This document shows positions 10,410 through 18,374 of a stretch of 64,000 nt of DNA, piece by piece. Below the pieces are notes generated by a model that was not told where the DNA came from, made no database searches, and saw nothing but the letters and a program-made list of their open reading frames with translations. The position numbers and the translations under genes are program-made. The stretch's first letter is position 1. The number at the start of each line of letters is the position of its first letter. The DNA comes from Aquabacterium humicola (GTDB taxonomy: Bacteria > Pseudomonadota > Gammaproteobacteria > Burkholderiales > Burkholderiaceae_C), in the NCBI RefSeq assembly GCF_030167915.1, contig NZ_JARGNB010000001.1, positions 1,302,001 to 1,366,000 on the forward strand, read 5' to 3'.

Positions 10410-11531
10410 ATGCCAGCGCACACCCGTCGCCGCGCCATCCTGGCGCTTGCCGGCGCCAGCAGCCTGCCGCTCGTGCTCCCGGGCTGCGGCGTGCTGAGCC
10501 CGAAGCTGCCCGAGCCCACGCGCGCGGTCGCCTACGTCAGCAACGCCGACAGCCGCGAGATCAGCGTGCTGTCGCTGGACCTGGCGACCGGCGCGGTGCA
10601 AGCCCTGCAGACCGTTCCGGTGGCCGGCACCGTGATGCCGCTGGCGCTGAGCCCCGACCGGCGATTCCTGTACGCCGCGCTGCGTTCGGAGCCGTACGCG
10701 GTGGTCAGCTTCGCGATCGACCGCGCGACCGGCCGCCTGCAGTCGATCGGCCAGTCGCCGCTGCCCGACAGCATGCCGGCGCTCGCCACCGACCGCAGCG
10801 GCCGCTGGCTGTTCGCCGCGTCCTATGGCGGGAACAAGGTCAGCGTCAGCCCGATCGGTGCCGACGGGCTGGCCGGCGCCGCGACGCAGGTGCTGCCGAC
10901 GGGCAAGAACGCGCATGCGGTGGTCATCGATGCCGGCAACCGCTTCCTGTTCGTGCCGACGCTGGGCAGCGACCAGGTGATGCAATGGCGCTTCGATGCC
11001 GCCACCGGCCTGCTGGCGCCGAACGCGCCGGCGGTCGTCGACACCACGAAGGGCGCGGGGCCGCGGCACCTCGTGCTGCACCCGAACGGTCGCCATGCCT
11101 ACCTGCTGAACGAACTGGACGCCGCGGTCGAGTTGCTGGACCTCGACGCGGCCCGGGGCACGCTGGCGCCGCGCCAGCGCTGGTCGACGCTGCCGCCCGG
11201 CTTCACCGGCAAGCCCTGGGCCGCCGACCTGCACCTGTCACCGGATGGCCGCTTCCTCTACACCAGCGAGCGCACGTCGAGCACGCTGGCGATGTGGTCG
11301 GTGGATGCAGCCAGCGGCACGCTGGACCTGATCGGCCACGAGCCGACCGAGAAGCAGCCGCGCGGCTTCCAGGTCGACCCGACCGGGCGCTGGCTGCTGG
11401 CGGTGGGGCAGGTGTCGAATGGGCTGTCGGTGTACCGCATCGATGCGGCCAGCGGCCGATTGACGCGGCAGTCGTCGTCGATGCGACTGGGCCGGAACCC
11501 GAACTGGGTGGAGATCGTGGGCCTGGCCTGA
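10410..11531 (+). CDS. Exported lactonase-type beta-propeller (YbhE/Pgl fold), likely Tat lipoprotein
   Basis: The seven-bladed propeller family includes 6-phosphogluconolactonase and carboxymuconate cyclase. Blades repeat the pattern seen in AYVSNADSREISVLSLDLATG. The 373-residue protein begins with a twin-arginine-like TRRRAILALAGA and a lipobox-like LVLPGC, so it appears exported, unlike cytoplasmic Pgl. That makes phosphogluconolactone an unlikely substrate; a periplasmic sugar lactone fits the neighbouring genes better. Its last 12 codons lie in the 100-bp repeat also found at 16820. A 99-base gap separates it from the SMP-30 gene. Confidence 0.75.
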   Translation: MPAHTRRRAILALAGASSLPLVLPGCGVLSPKLPEPTRAVAYVSNADSREISVLSLDLATGAVQALQTVPVAGTVMPLALSPDRRFLYAALRSEPYAVVSFAIDRATGRLQSIGQSPLPDSMPALATDRSGRWLFAASYGGNKVSVSPIGADGLAGAATQVLPTGKNAHAVVIDAGNRFLFVPTLGSDQVMQWRFDAATGLLAPNAPAVVDTTKGAGPRHLVLHPNGRHAYLLNELDAAVELLDLDAARGTLAPRQRWSTLPPGFTGKPWAADLHLSPDGRFLYTSERTSSTLAMWSVDAASGTLDLIGHEPTEKQPRGFQVDPTGRWLLAVGQVSNGLSVYRIDAASGRLTRQSSSMRLGRNPNWVEIVGLA

Positions 11532-11593
11532 AGGCGCTGGAAGCGGCGCCGCGGGCAGCGCCGGGATCGATCGCGACTGCAGCGAGGGTGGAA
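11494..11593 (+). repeat. 100-bp direct repeat, copy A (lactonase 3' end plus downstream bases)
   Basis: This copy spans the last 12 codons and stop of the lactonase gene and 62 bases beyond. Copy B at 16820-16919 aligns without gaps and with about 11 differences. The final 27 bases of the two copies are identical. Together the copies bracket the bufferin block. Confidence 0.85.
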
Positions 11594-11727
11594 CGGTGGC
11601 AGTTCGGCGACCGCGACGATGAGCCACTTCTGCGAGACGCCTGGCCACCTGGCCTGAGGGGCCGGTTCCTACAGTGACGGACATGCCGCAACACAACGCG
11701 GCCCCACCACCGCAAGAGGTGTCCGTC

Positions 11728-12069
11728 ATGTCCGAAGCCGCGACCTCCACCAACACCGCCGCGCTCGACGCGGCGTCTTTCGCTGCCTTCATCGCCAACG
11801 AACCGGGCGCTGTCGTCGTCGATTTCTGGGCGCCGTGGTGCGGCCCCTGCCGTGCGCTTGCGCCCCGGCTCGAACAGCTGGCCCGGCAGTTCGAGGGCCA
11901 GATCCGGGTGCGCAAGCTCAACGTCGACGACGCGCCCGAGCTCGCCGCCGCCCACGGCGTCCGCGGCATCCCCACGCTGATCCTCTTCAAGGACGGCCAA
12001 GCCCATTCGCGGCTGGTCGGTCTTCACGACGAGACGCAACTCTCGTCGTGGGTGCGCGCTGCGCTCTGA
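11728..12069 (+). CDS. Thioredoxin-like protein
   Basis: This 113-residue thioredoxin has the canonical active site WCGPC with Cys38 and Cys41, the VVVDFWAPW strand before it and the cis-proline loop RGIPTLILF. ATG 11728 is chosen because AAGAGG lies 8 bases upstream; an in-frame start at 11674 adds an 18-residue tail with no ribosome site. No signal peptide is seen, so it is a cytoplasmic dithiol reductase. It heads the run leading to the bufferin genes. Supplying reducing power to the AhpD-like protein next door, or to precursor cysteines, is plausible but inferred. Confidence 0.9.
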   Translation: MSEAATSTNTAALDAASFAAFIANEPGAVVVDFWAPWCGPCRALAPRLEQLARQFEGQIRVRKLNVDDAPELAAAHGVRGIPTLILFKDGQAHSRLVGLHDETQLSSWVRAAL

Positions 12070-12130
12070 AGTCCCTGTTCCCCGCCTCGCTGCACCTGTC
12101 GCAGCGTCCAACCCCCCGAAAGGTCTCATC

Positions 12131-12679
12131 ATGTCCCGTCTGTCCATCCCCGCAGTCGCCGACGCCCCCGCCGCGTCCCAACCTCTGCTCGCCGCCGTGC
12201 ACAAGAAGCTCGGCGTCGTCCCCAACCTGATGAAGCTGCTGGGTCAGTCGCCGGCCGCGCTCGAAGGTTACCTGTCGCTCAGCGGTGCGCTCGACAAGGG
12301 CGCGCTCGACGCCAAGCTGCGCGAGTCGCTGGCGCTGGCAGTGGCCGAGTTCAACGGCTGCGACTACTGCCTGGCCGCGCACAGCTACATCGGCAAGAAC
12401 CTCGTCAAGCTCAGCGACGAGCAGATCGCCCAGGCCCGCGACGGCCGCGCCGCAGACGCCCGCAACGACGCCGCGCTGCGCTTTGCCCAGCGTGTGGCCG
12501 GCGAGCGTGGCCGCGTGCAGGACGCCGACATCGCCGCGCTGCGCGCCGCCGGCTTCAGCGACGCCGAGACGGTCGAGATCGTGCTGAACGTGGCGCTGAA
12601 CGTGCTGACGAACTACGTCAACAACGTGGCCCACACCGACGTCGACTTCCCCCGCGTCAGCGCGCACACGCAAGCGTGA
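12131..12679 (+). CDS. AhpD-like carboxymuconolactone decarboxylase family protein
   Basis: Members of this all-alpha family use a CxxC pair to reduce peroxides or disulfides. Here GCDYCLAAH places the cysteines at 77 and 80 with the conserved following His, inside the helix ESLALAVAEFNGCDYC. At 182 residues and without a signal peptide it matches the peroxidase-related group. It sits between thioredoxin and a YHS protein and 61 bases after the former, so thioredoxin is a natural electron donor. The exact substrate cannot be read from sequence. Confidence 0.85.
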   Translation: MSRLSIPAVADAPAASQPLLAAVHKKLGVVPNLMKLLGQSPAALEGYLSLSGALDKGALDAKLRESLALAVAEFNGCDYCLAAHSYIGKNLVKLSDEQIAQARDGRAADARNDAALRFAQRVAGERGRVQDADIAALRAAGFSDAETVEIVLNVALNVLTNYVNNVAHTDVDFPRVSAHTQA

Positions 12680-12736
12680 TGCGGCGCTGACGTCCTTCCC
12701 CTCCCACTCGAATCGATACGACACAAGGAACTCACC

Positions 12737-13240
12737 ATGAATGCCAAGACCCTGCGCGCCAGCCTGCTGGCCGTCACCACAGCCATCGCCCTGGGCGCCG
12801 CCCTCGTGCCGCTGGCGGCCCACGCCTACGACGAGAACTCCACCGCCGCCGTCAACATCGACGCCAAGGGCGTCGGCCTGAAGGGCCACGACCCGGTGGC
12901 GTACTTCACCGCCGGTGCGCCCACGGCCGGCAAGGCCGAATTCAACGCCGCCCATGCCGGCGTGACCTACCACTTCGCCAGCGCCGCCAACCGTGACGCC
13001 TTCAAGGCCGACCCGGCGAAGTACGCGCCCCAGTACGGCGGCTTCTGCGCGATGGGCGTGGCGCTGGAGAGGAAGCTCGACGGCGACCCGAACGCCTGGC
13101 GCATCGTCGACGGCAAGCTCTACCTGAACGTCAACAAGGACGTGCAGAAGAAGTGGCTGGAAGACGTGTCCGGCAACAACAAGAAGGCCGACATCAACTG
13201 GCCGCAGATCAAGGGCAAGACCCCGAAGTCGCTGGCCTGA
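12737..13240 (+). CDS. Exported YHS-domain protein
   Basis: The 167-residue protein starts with a Sec signal peptide ending near PLAAHA. The YHS-like core runs from KGVGLKGHDPVAYF to YGGFCAMG and includes YHFASAANRDAF. The single Cys in GGFCAMGVA and nearby Tyr, His and Ser residues are the family features linked to metal binding. The C-terminal half (RIVDGKLYLNVNKDVQKKW) is typical of the long YHS group. Its position just before the bufferin precursor suggests a periplasmic metal-handling role. AAGGAA precedes the start. Confidence 0.85.
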   Translation: MNAKTLRASLLAVTTAIALGAALVPLAAHAYDENSTAAVNIDAKGVGLKGHDPVAYFTAGAPTAGKAEFNAAHAGVTYHFASAANRDAFKADPAKYAPQYGGFCAMGVALERKLDGDPNAWRIVDGKLYLNVNKDVQKKWLEDVSGNNKKADINWPQIKGKTPKSLA

Positions 13241-13316
13241 GCGTGGCCGGGCAGGTGTGTGAGCCTGCCCGCGCCGTCCGCCTCGCCGTACCTCATCCCA
13301 TCTCGAGGAGAACACC

Positions 13317-13595
13317 ATGTCCACCCGCCGCACCGTGTTGAGTGTGATGGCGTTGGCCGCGCTGGCCCAAGGCGCCGCACTGGCCGCCGACAAGCCGGCC
13401 AAGCCCGCCATGGAGAAGTGCTACGGCGTCTCGCTGGCCGGCCAGAACGACTGCGCTGCCGGCCCCGGCACCAGTTGCGCCGGCACCTCCAAGGTCGACT
13501 ACCAGGGCAATGCCTGGAAGAAGGTGCCCGCCGGCACCTGCGTGGCGATCAAGACCCCCAAGGGCAACGGCTCGCTGACGCCCCTGAAGGCCTGA
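13317..13595 (+). CDS. bufA: Bufferin precursor peptide (BufA1/DUF2282 family)
   Basis: Bufferins are ribosomally made, post-translationally modified peptides that bind copper in the periplasm. This 92-residue precursor has a signal peptide ending at about residue 24 (ALAADKP) and exactly four cysteines, Cys35, 46, 54 and 75, in [20 protein letters not shown] and PAGTC, the family signature. In characterised relatives cysteines are converted to thiooxazoles by the DUF692/DUF2063 pair, which is encoded immediately downstream. A good ribosome site (GAGGAG) precedes ATG 13317. Whether this peptide is modified and binds copper is inferred from the family. Confidence 0.9.
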   Translation: MSTRRTVLSVMALAALAQGAALAADKPAKPAMEKCYGVSLAGQNDCAAGPGTSCAGTSKVDYQGNAWKKVPAGTCVAIKTPKGNGSLTPLKA

Positions 13596-13627
13596 GCCAG
13601 CCCCGCCACCAACATCGCTGGAAGGCC

Positions 13628-14461
13628 ATGACCCATCTCGCCGCCGGGCTCGGCTTCAAGCCGTCGCACCTGCAACAAGCGCTGGCAGCGCGGCAGCCGG
13701 GCCTGTGGTTCGAGGTGCACGCCGAGAACTACATGGTCGACGGCGGCCCGCGTCCGCGATTGCTGCAGGCCCTGGGCGCGGCGCACCCGGTATCGCTGCA
13801 CGGCGTGTCCATGTCACTGGCCGGCGCCGAACCGCCGGACCCGGATCACCTGCGCCGCTTTGCGGCCCTGGTGAGTCGGGTGCGGCCGGTGCGGGTGTCC
13901 GAACATCTGGCGTGGTCGCGCCTGGGCGCGCGCTACGAGCCCGACCTGCTGCCCTTCGTGCGCAACGCCCAGTCGCTGCAGCGTGTGGTCGATCACGTGC
14001 AGATCGTGCAGGAGGCGATTGGCCGGCCGCTGGCGGTCGAGAACCCGTCGCACTATCTGGCGCTGGCCGGCCACACCTGGGACGAGGTGGACTTCCTGTG
14101 CGAGTTGGTGCGGCGCAGCGGCTGCCAGTTGCTGGTGGATGTCGCCAATGTCCATCTGAGCGCGCACAACCTGGGGTTCGCGGCCGAGGCCTGGCTGGAC
14201 CGGCTGCCCGCTGACGCGGTGGCCGAGGTGCACCTGGCCGGCCACTCGGCCGATCCACGCCTGGGCGATGCCCTGTGGATCGACTCGCACGACGCGCCGG
14301 TGCACGTGGGCACCTGGGCGCTGTACAGGCGGCTGATGGAGCGCATCGGGCCACGGCCGACCCTCATCGAATGGGACGGGCCCTTGCCAGCCTTCGAACG
14401 GCTGCTCGCCGAAGCCGACACCGCGCGGCGAATCCTCGGCACCCTGGAGACCGCCTCATGA
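13628..14461 (+). CDS. bufB: Bufferin maturase, DUF692 (MbnB-like) iron enzyme
   Basis: DUF692 proteins are TIM-barrel multinuclear-iron enzymes that oxidise precursor cysteines to oxazolone or thiooxazole groups with a partner protein. ATG 13628 gives 277 residues. Metal-site motifs run in order: PVSLHGVSMSL, SEHLAW, VENPSHY, EVHLAGH, DSHDAPV and LIEWDG. The usual DVNN reads DVAN here (VDVANVHLSAHN), one Asn replaced by Ala, which is worth modelling. It follows the precursor by 32 bases and overlaps bufC by 4 bases, so the maturation pair is translationally coupled. Confidence 0.9.
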   Translation: MTHLAAGLGFKPSHLQQALAARQPGLWFEVHAENYMVDGGPRPRLLQALGAAHPVSLHGVSMSLAGAEPPDPDHLRRFAALVSRVRPVRVSEHLAWSRLGARYEPDLLPFVRNAQSLQRVVDHVQIVQEAIGRPLAVENPSHYLALAGHTWDEVDFLCELVRRSGCQLLVDVANVHLSAHNLGFAAEAWLDRLPADAVAEVHLAGHSADPRLGDALWIDSHDAPVHVGTWALYRRLMERIGPRPTLIEWDGPLPAFERLLAEADTARRILGTLETAS

Positions 14462-15240
14462 TCGGGCGCCCCCACTTCCACGGGCGCTGGTTGGCGGCAA
14501 TCGAGGCTTGGCGATCGGGCAATCTGCCCGACGAGACCTTGTCCGAGGCCTTCGATCCGGGCTTTGCGGTCTATGCCAACACAGGCCTGCAGGCCTGCAT
14601 CGCCGCGCTCGAGGCCAACTTCCCCAGCGTCGCGCGCTGGCTTGGCGAGCCCTGGTTCCGCCCGCTGGCCGGCCGCTTTGCGCGACTGCGCCCGCCCACC
14701 GATGCGCGCCTGATCCTGTACGGCGAGACCTTCGCCGAGTTCCTGCGCGAGTGCGAAGCCGACAGCGACTGGCCCTGCCTGCAGCATCTGGCACAGCTGG
14801 ACCGGATGTGGACGCAGGCGCACGTGGCGGCCGACGCCGTGCCGCTGGACTTTGCACGTTGGGCTGCGAAAGATCCCGAAAGCCTGGGGGCGGCACGGCT
14901 GCACCTGGCCCCGGCCACCCATTGGCACGGCGACAGCACGCTGCCGGTCTGGGACCTGTGGTCGATCGCGCGCGCCGCCGACATCGGTCGATCCACCGTG
15001 CCCTGGCGCGGCCAGGCGGTACTGATCACCCGCCCCGGCGACGAGGTGCTGTGCTGCGAGATCGACGCCGCCGGCTGCGCCTTCCTGCAAGCCTGTGCGC
15101 AAGGCCTGCCCCTGGCCGATGCCGCGGAGGCCGCTCTGCGGGTGGCACCCGAAACCGACCTGCAGGTGTTGCTGTCGACGCTGTTCGCGCAAGGCGCCTT
15201 TGTCGAGGTCGAGCCTCCACCCCACTCAATGGATTCATGA
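14458..15240 (+). CDS. bufC: Bufferin maturation partner, DUF2063 (MbnC-like)
   Basis: DUF2063 proteins form heterodimers with DUF692 enzymes and help recognise the precursor leader. The 260-residue product starts at ATG 14458 inside the bufB stop. The N-terminal DUF2063 domain shows [25 protein letters not shown] and the sequence then runs through [14 protein letters not shown], as in the family. The C-terminal half is a more variable winged-helix-like region. Identity rests on both the motif and the bufABC order, which is diagnostic for the system. Confidence 0.88.
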   Translation: MIGRPHFHGRWLAAIEAWRSGNLPDETLSEAFDPGFAVYANTGLQACIAALEANFPSVARWLGEPWFRPLAGRFARLRPPTDARLILYGETFAEFLRECEADSDWPCLQHLAQLDRMWTQAHVAADAVPLDFARWAAKDPESLGAARLHLAPATHWHGDSTLPVWDLWSIARAADIGRSTVPWRGQAVLITRPGDEVLCCEIDAAGCAFLQACAQGLPLADAAEAALRVAPETDLQVLLSTLFAQGAFVEVEPPPHSMDS

Positions 15241-15241
15241 C

Positions 15242-15727
15242 ATGAACGCGACGTCTCTGCACTCTGCCACTGCCCGTCCGGTCCGTCGCCTGCTGGCGCT
15301 GCGCGACCGCGTCAGCGCTTGGATCAGCCACGATCTGCTGGCACTCGGCGCGCGCGCTGCAATGGCTGGCGTGTTCTTCCTGTCGGGCCGCACCAAGGTC
15401 GAAGGGCTGCTCAGCGTCACCGACACGGCCGTGTCGCTGTTCGAAGACGAGTACCGCTTGCCGCTGCTGCCGCCCGACGTGGCCGCCCACCTGGCGGCCT
15501 ACGCCGAACACGCCTTCCCGGTCTTGCTGGTGCTGGGCCTGGGCACGCGCCTGTCGGCGGCAGCACTGCTGGGCATGACGCTGGTGATCCAGCTCTTCGT
15601 CTACCCAGCGGCCTGGTCCACCCACCTGAGCTGGGCGACCTTGCTGCTGTACGTGGTTGGACGCGGCGGCGGGCGCTGGACGCTCGACCACCTGCTCGCG
15701 GCCCGATGGGTGCCGCCGCGCATCTGA
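15242..15727 (+). CDS. DoxX-family membrane protein of the bufferin operon
   Basis: This 161-residue protein has four hydrophobic segments, including [20 protein letters not shown] (the DoxX entry motif), the helix around [21 protein letters not shown] and a last helix at [16 protein letters not shown]. DoxX proteins are small membrane proteins frequently found with DUF692/DUF2063 pairs, where they are called BufD; the molecular role is unsettled. It starts one base after the bufC stop. A hydrophilic N-terminal stretch of about 35 residues precedes the first helix. Confidence 0.85.
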   Translation: MNATSLHSATARPVRRLLALRDRVSAWISHDLLALGARAAMAGVFFLSGRTKVEGLLSVTDTAVSLFEDEYRLPLLPPDVAAHLAAYAEHAFPVLLVLGLGTRLSAAALLGMTLVIQLFVYPAAWSTHLSWATLLLYVVGRGGGRWTLDHLLAARWVPPRI

Positions 15728-15814
15728 TGCGGCACGTGTCATTGCCGGCTCGGAAACAGTCTCTTGTCCGCGCCAGCGCTTCACCCTTCGGCCGGCAGCC
15801 GCCAAGATGACGCC

Positions 15815-16654
15815 ATGGATGATCGCCTGGCCCCCCTGCTGCAACGCGTCGAACTCAGGTCGCGCGTTTTCTACGCCGGCAACCTGTGCAGCCTCGTCAA
15901 CTTCGACGCCGTCGAAGGCGTCGGCCACCTGCACCTGCTGAAGGCCGGCCGGCTGCAGTTGACTGCACCCGACGGCCGGGTGCGGCAACTCGACGAGCCG
16001 AGCCTGGTCTTCTTCCCGCGCGCCAGCCACCACCGGCTCAGTGCCGATGAGGCGGATGGCGCCGACCTCGTCTGCGCCTCGGTCGAATTCGGCGCCTCCT
16101 TCGGCAGCCCGCTGGTGCACGGCATGCCGCCGCTGCTGGTGCTGCCGCTGCGCGAGGCCCCGGCCATGCGCGGCGTGCTGGACGCGCTGTTCACCGAGGC
16201 CTTCGACGAGCGCAGCGGCCGCGACGCCGCGCTGAACCGGCTCAGCGAAGTCGTGCTGGTCTACCTGCTGCGCCATGCCATCGAGCACGGGCTGCTGCGC
16301 TCAGGCGTGGTGGCGGGCCTGGGGGACGCTCGTCTGGCCAAGGCGCTCAACGCCATGCATGCCGCGCCGGAACGGCCGTGGACGCTGCAGGGGCTGGCGG
16401 ACCTGGCGGGCATGTCGCGCGCACGCTTTGCGGCGCACTTCGGCGAGGTCGTCGGCGAACCCGCCATCGAGTACCTTGCCGGCTGGCGCCTGAGCGTCGC
16501 GCAAGGGCTGCTGACGCAAGGCCGGCAGGTCAAGAGCATTGCCGACGAGGTGGGCTACGGCAGCCCCAATGCGCTGACACGTGCCTTCACCCAGCGGCTG
16601 GGGCAGACACCTACCGAGTGGCTGGCGCAACGAATCGGCCTTGTCCCTGCATGA
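15815..16654 (+). CDS. AraC-family transcriptional regulator
   Basis: From ATG 15815 the protein has 279 residues: an N-terminal cupin-like sensor (about 20-150) and two C-terminal helix-turn-helix motifs (LQGLADLAGMSRARFAAHF and VKSIADEVGYGSPNALTRAF). The in-frame TTG at 15764 is less likely. It is the last gene of the bufferin block, 87 bases after doxX on the same strand, and is the only regulator inside the repeat-bounded segment. Control of the upstream genes, perhaps by copper or redox state, is inferred. No ligand residues can be assigned. Confidence 0.85.
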   Translation: MDDRLAPLLQRVELRSRVFYAGNLCSLVNFDAVEGVGHLHLLKAGRLQLTAPDGRVRQLDEPSLVFFPRASHHRLSADEADGADLVCASVEFGASFGSPLVHGMPPLLVLPLREAPAMRGVLDALFTEAFDERSGRDAALNRLSEVVLVYLLRHAIEHGLLRSGVVAGLGDARLAKALNAMHAAPERPWTLQGLADLAGMSRARFAAHFGEVVGEPAIEYLAGWRLSVAQGLLTQGRQVKSIADEVGYGSPNALTRAFTQRLGQTPTEWLAQRIGLVPA

Positions 16655-16723
16655 GGGCCGGCGCGCCGGTTGCGCCGCATCGCGTCCCACCATGTCAGAC
16701 CACGGCTTCGGCGCGCAACACAC

Positions 16724-16819
16724 TCAGGCGATCGCCTGTAGCCCCCTTACGACCGCTGGCCGCACCGCGATGCGCTCGACCCATGCCTGCACCGCCGGGT
16801 AGTCGTCGAGCCGCACGCA
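16724..16819 (-). pseudogene. C-terminal fragment of a glutathione S-transferase gene
   Basis: On the minus strand the last 31 codons read as a GST C-terminal helix (DYPAVQAWVERIAVRP) ending in a proper TGA. Upstream of these codons the frame runs straight into the 100-bp repeat, and no GST sequence precedes it. The gene has therefore been cut at the 16819/16820 boundary, which dates the repeat or deletion after the GST gene. Confidence 0.65.
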
Positions 16820-16919
16820 GGAATACGAACTGGGTGGAGATCGTGAGACTGGCCTGAAGGCGCGCCACGCGGCGCCTCGGGCCGCGCCGGAATCGATCGC
16901 GACTGCAGCGAGGGTGGAA
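16820..16919 (+). repeat. 100-bp direct repeat, copy B (carries a lactonase 3' fragment)
   Basis: The first 38 bases encode NWVEIVRLA and a TGA, matching the last codons of the lactonase at 11531. The remainder matches that gene's downstream sequence, with 27 identical bases at the end. There is no upstream lactonase reading frame here; GST fragment sequence abuts it on the left. Confidence 0.85.
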
Positions 16920-17123
16920 TCAATCTGCTGCACTGCCCGCGTCACCGGGTCGACGATGAAGTCTGAGCGGCAGACAGCCCTCTGCCCACAGACTATGCCT
17001 CCCTTGCCCATGACGGGCGCGCGCAACCTCCACCTGTTCGGCAGTGTGCAGTGCCAGCAGTCGAGCCCGGTCCATCATCGCCGGTAGCCGATGCGCGAGC
17101 AATGGCCGGGCCAGCGTGCCGCG
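16920..17123. other. Gene-poor junction sequence
   Basis: About 200 bases between repeat copy B and the binding-protein stop hold no convincing gene. Minus-strand codons such as MGKGGIVCGQRAVC look protein-like but have no supporting start, length or partner. This is probably decayed sequence next to the island edge. Confidence 0.4.
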
Positions 17124-18116
17124 TCATTCCAGCAACTCGGTGGCCCGCGCCAGCACGCCGGCCGGCACCTCCAGGCGCAACGCGGCGACCGTGCGACGGT
17201 TGATGATCAGTTCGAAGCGCGTGTTCTGATGCACCGGCAGCTCGGCCGGCGCAGCGCCACGCAAGATGCGATCCACCATGTCGACCACCCGTCGGGCGAT
17301 CTCGGCCAGGTTGTTGGCATAGGCCAGCAAGCCACCCTGCTCGACGAAGCTGCGGACGAACGAGCACGCCGGCAGGTGGTACTGCAGCGCCAGATCGGCT
17401 GCCGGCTTGCCGGGCAGGCTGGGCTGCACGAACAGCGCATCGACACGATCGCGGCGCCAGCCATCGAACACGGCCGCGTACTGGGCCGGCGCGGCGACGC
17501 GTTCGACCTGCAGATCCAGCGCCAGCAGCGCCGCGGCCTTCGTCACCGCGTCCAGCATCGCCGGCGTGAAGCTGTCGCTGACGTTGGCCAGCACGCCCAG
17601 GCGGCGCAGGTTGGGGCGCAGCTCGCGCAGCAGCTCGATGCTCTTGGCTGCCAGCTCCGGGCCCAGCGCCGCGACGCCGGTGACGTTGCCGCCCGGCCGT
17701 GAGAGGCTGCGCACCAGGCCGGTGGCCACCGGGTCACCGCTGCCGGCCATGACGATCGGAACGGTCTTCGTCGCCCGCTGGGCCGCCAGCGTGGCCGGTG
17801 TCAGGTTGGTGACGATCAGGTCGGGCTTCCAGTCCAGCACCTGTCTTGCCAGCGCAGTGAGGGTGTCGCCTCGGCCCTCGGCAAACCAGGCCCGCGTCTG
17901 CAGCGACAGGTAGCCGCGCTGACGCAGCCCGGCAGTGACCGCGTCGAAGGTCGAGAACTGCCCCGCCTGCGGCGCACTGCCGGCCGCCAGGAAGGCGATG
18001 CGCCAGGGATTGGCCAAGCCCTGGGCGCGCAGTGCCGGCGTCCAGACTGCGGCCGACCCCAGCAGCGCCAACACGGCGCGCCGGGCGCTCAGTCCATCCG
18101 AAGGACGAAGATCCAT
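17124..18116 (-). CDS. ABC-type substrate-binding protein (PF04392-like)
   Basis: The 330-residue protein is a periplasmic binding protein of the family often left without transporter partners. It has a signal peptide (RRAVLALLGSAAVWTPALRAQG) and the two-lobed fold landmarks SGDPVATGLVRSLSRPGGNVTG and IELLRELRPNLRRLGVLAN. ATG 18116 is preferred because the longer start adds a non-signal segment. No permease or ATPase adjoins it, and its ligand is unknown. It stands alone between the island junction and a regulator. Confidence 0.82.
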   Translation of the reverse strand: MDLRPSDGLSARRAVLALLGSAAVWTPALRAQGLANPWRIAFLAAGSAPQAGQFSTFDAVTAGLRQRGYLSLQTRAWFAEGRGDTLTALARQVLDWKPDLIVTNLTPATLAAQRATKTVPIVMAGSGDPVATGLVRSLSRPGGNVTGVAALGPELAAKSIELLRELRPNLRRLGVLANVSDSFTPAMLDAVTKAAALLALDLQVERVAAPAQYAAVFDGWRRDRVDALFVQPSLPGKPAADLALQYHLPACSFVRSFVEQGGLLAYANNLAEIARRVVDMVDRILRGAAPAELPVHQNTRFELIINRRTVAALRLEVPAGVLARATELLE

Positions 18117-18162
18117 CGCATTCCCTCGCGCGAGCAACGCCATCGAAGCATACGGGTCCACG

Positions 18163-18228
18163 CCCAAGGTGGGTAAGGATCTTCTCGATCACCGGCCGCT
18201 CCAGGAGCGCCGCGATGATCTTCAGCTC
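18163..18228 (-). pseudogene. Short remnant resembling the C-terminus of an IS91-type transposase
   Basis: Minus-strand codons read KIIAALLERPVIEKIL followed by THLG, similar to the C-terminal motif I recall from IS91/ISCR-type transposases and their neighbours. There is no start, no catalytic domain and no terminal sequence nearby, so at most this is a scar. The match is from memory over 22 residues and is tentative. Confidence 0.4.
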
Positions 18229-18374
18229 GCCCTGAAGCGGCCGGCCGTTAGCGACGGGAACTGGCCGGTGGCTGTCGCTCAAATCCGATGTCGCGAACCG
18301 GCGGCTGCGCACAGGCCCTGCGACCCTGGCAGCCGCCGCCAGCCCGGGTGCGGCCGCCCACGGACAATCACGCC

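Noticed and set aside
13259-13627. Upstream extension of the bufB frame through bufA
   Set aside because: This stretch is antisense-free but out of frame with the well-supported precursor, and is Arg/Gly/His-rich noise.
16920-17102. Small minus-strand frame of 60 codons near the island edge
   Set aside because: No ribosome site, no motif, and it lies in decayed junction sequence.
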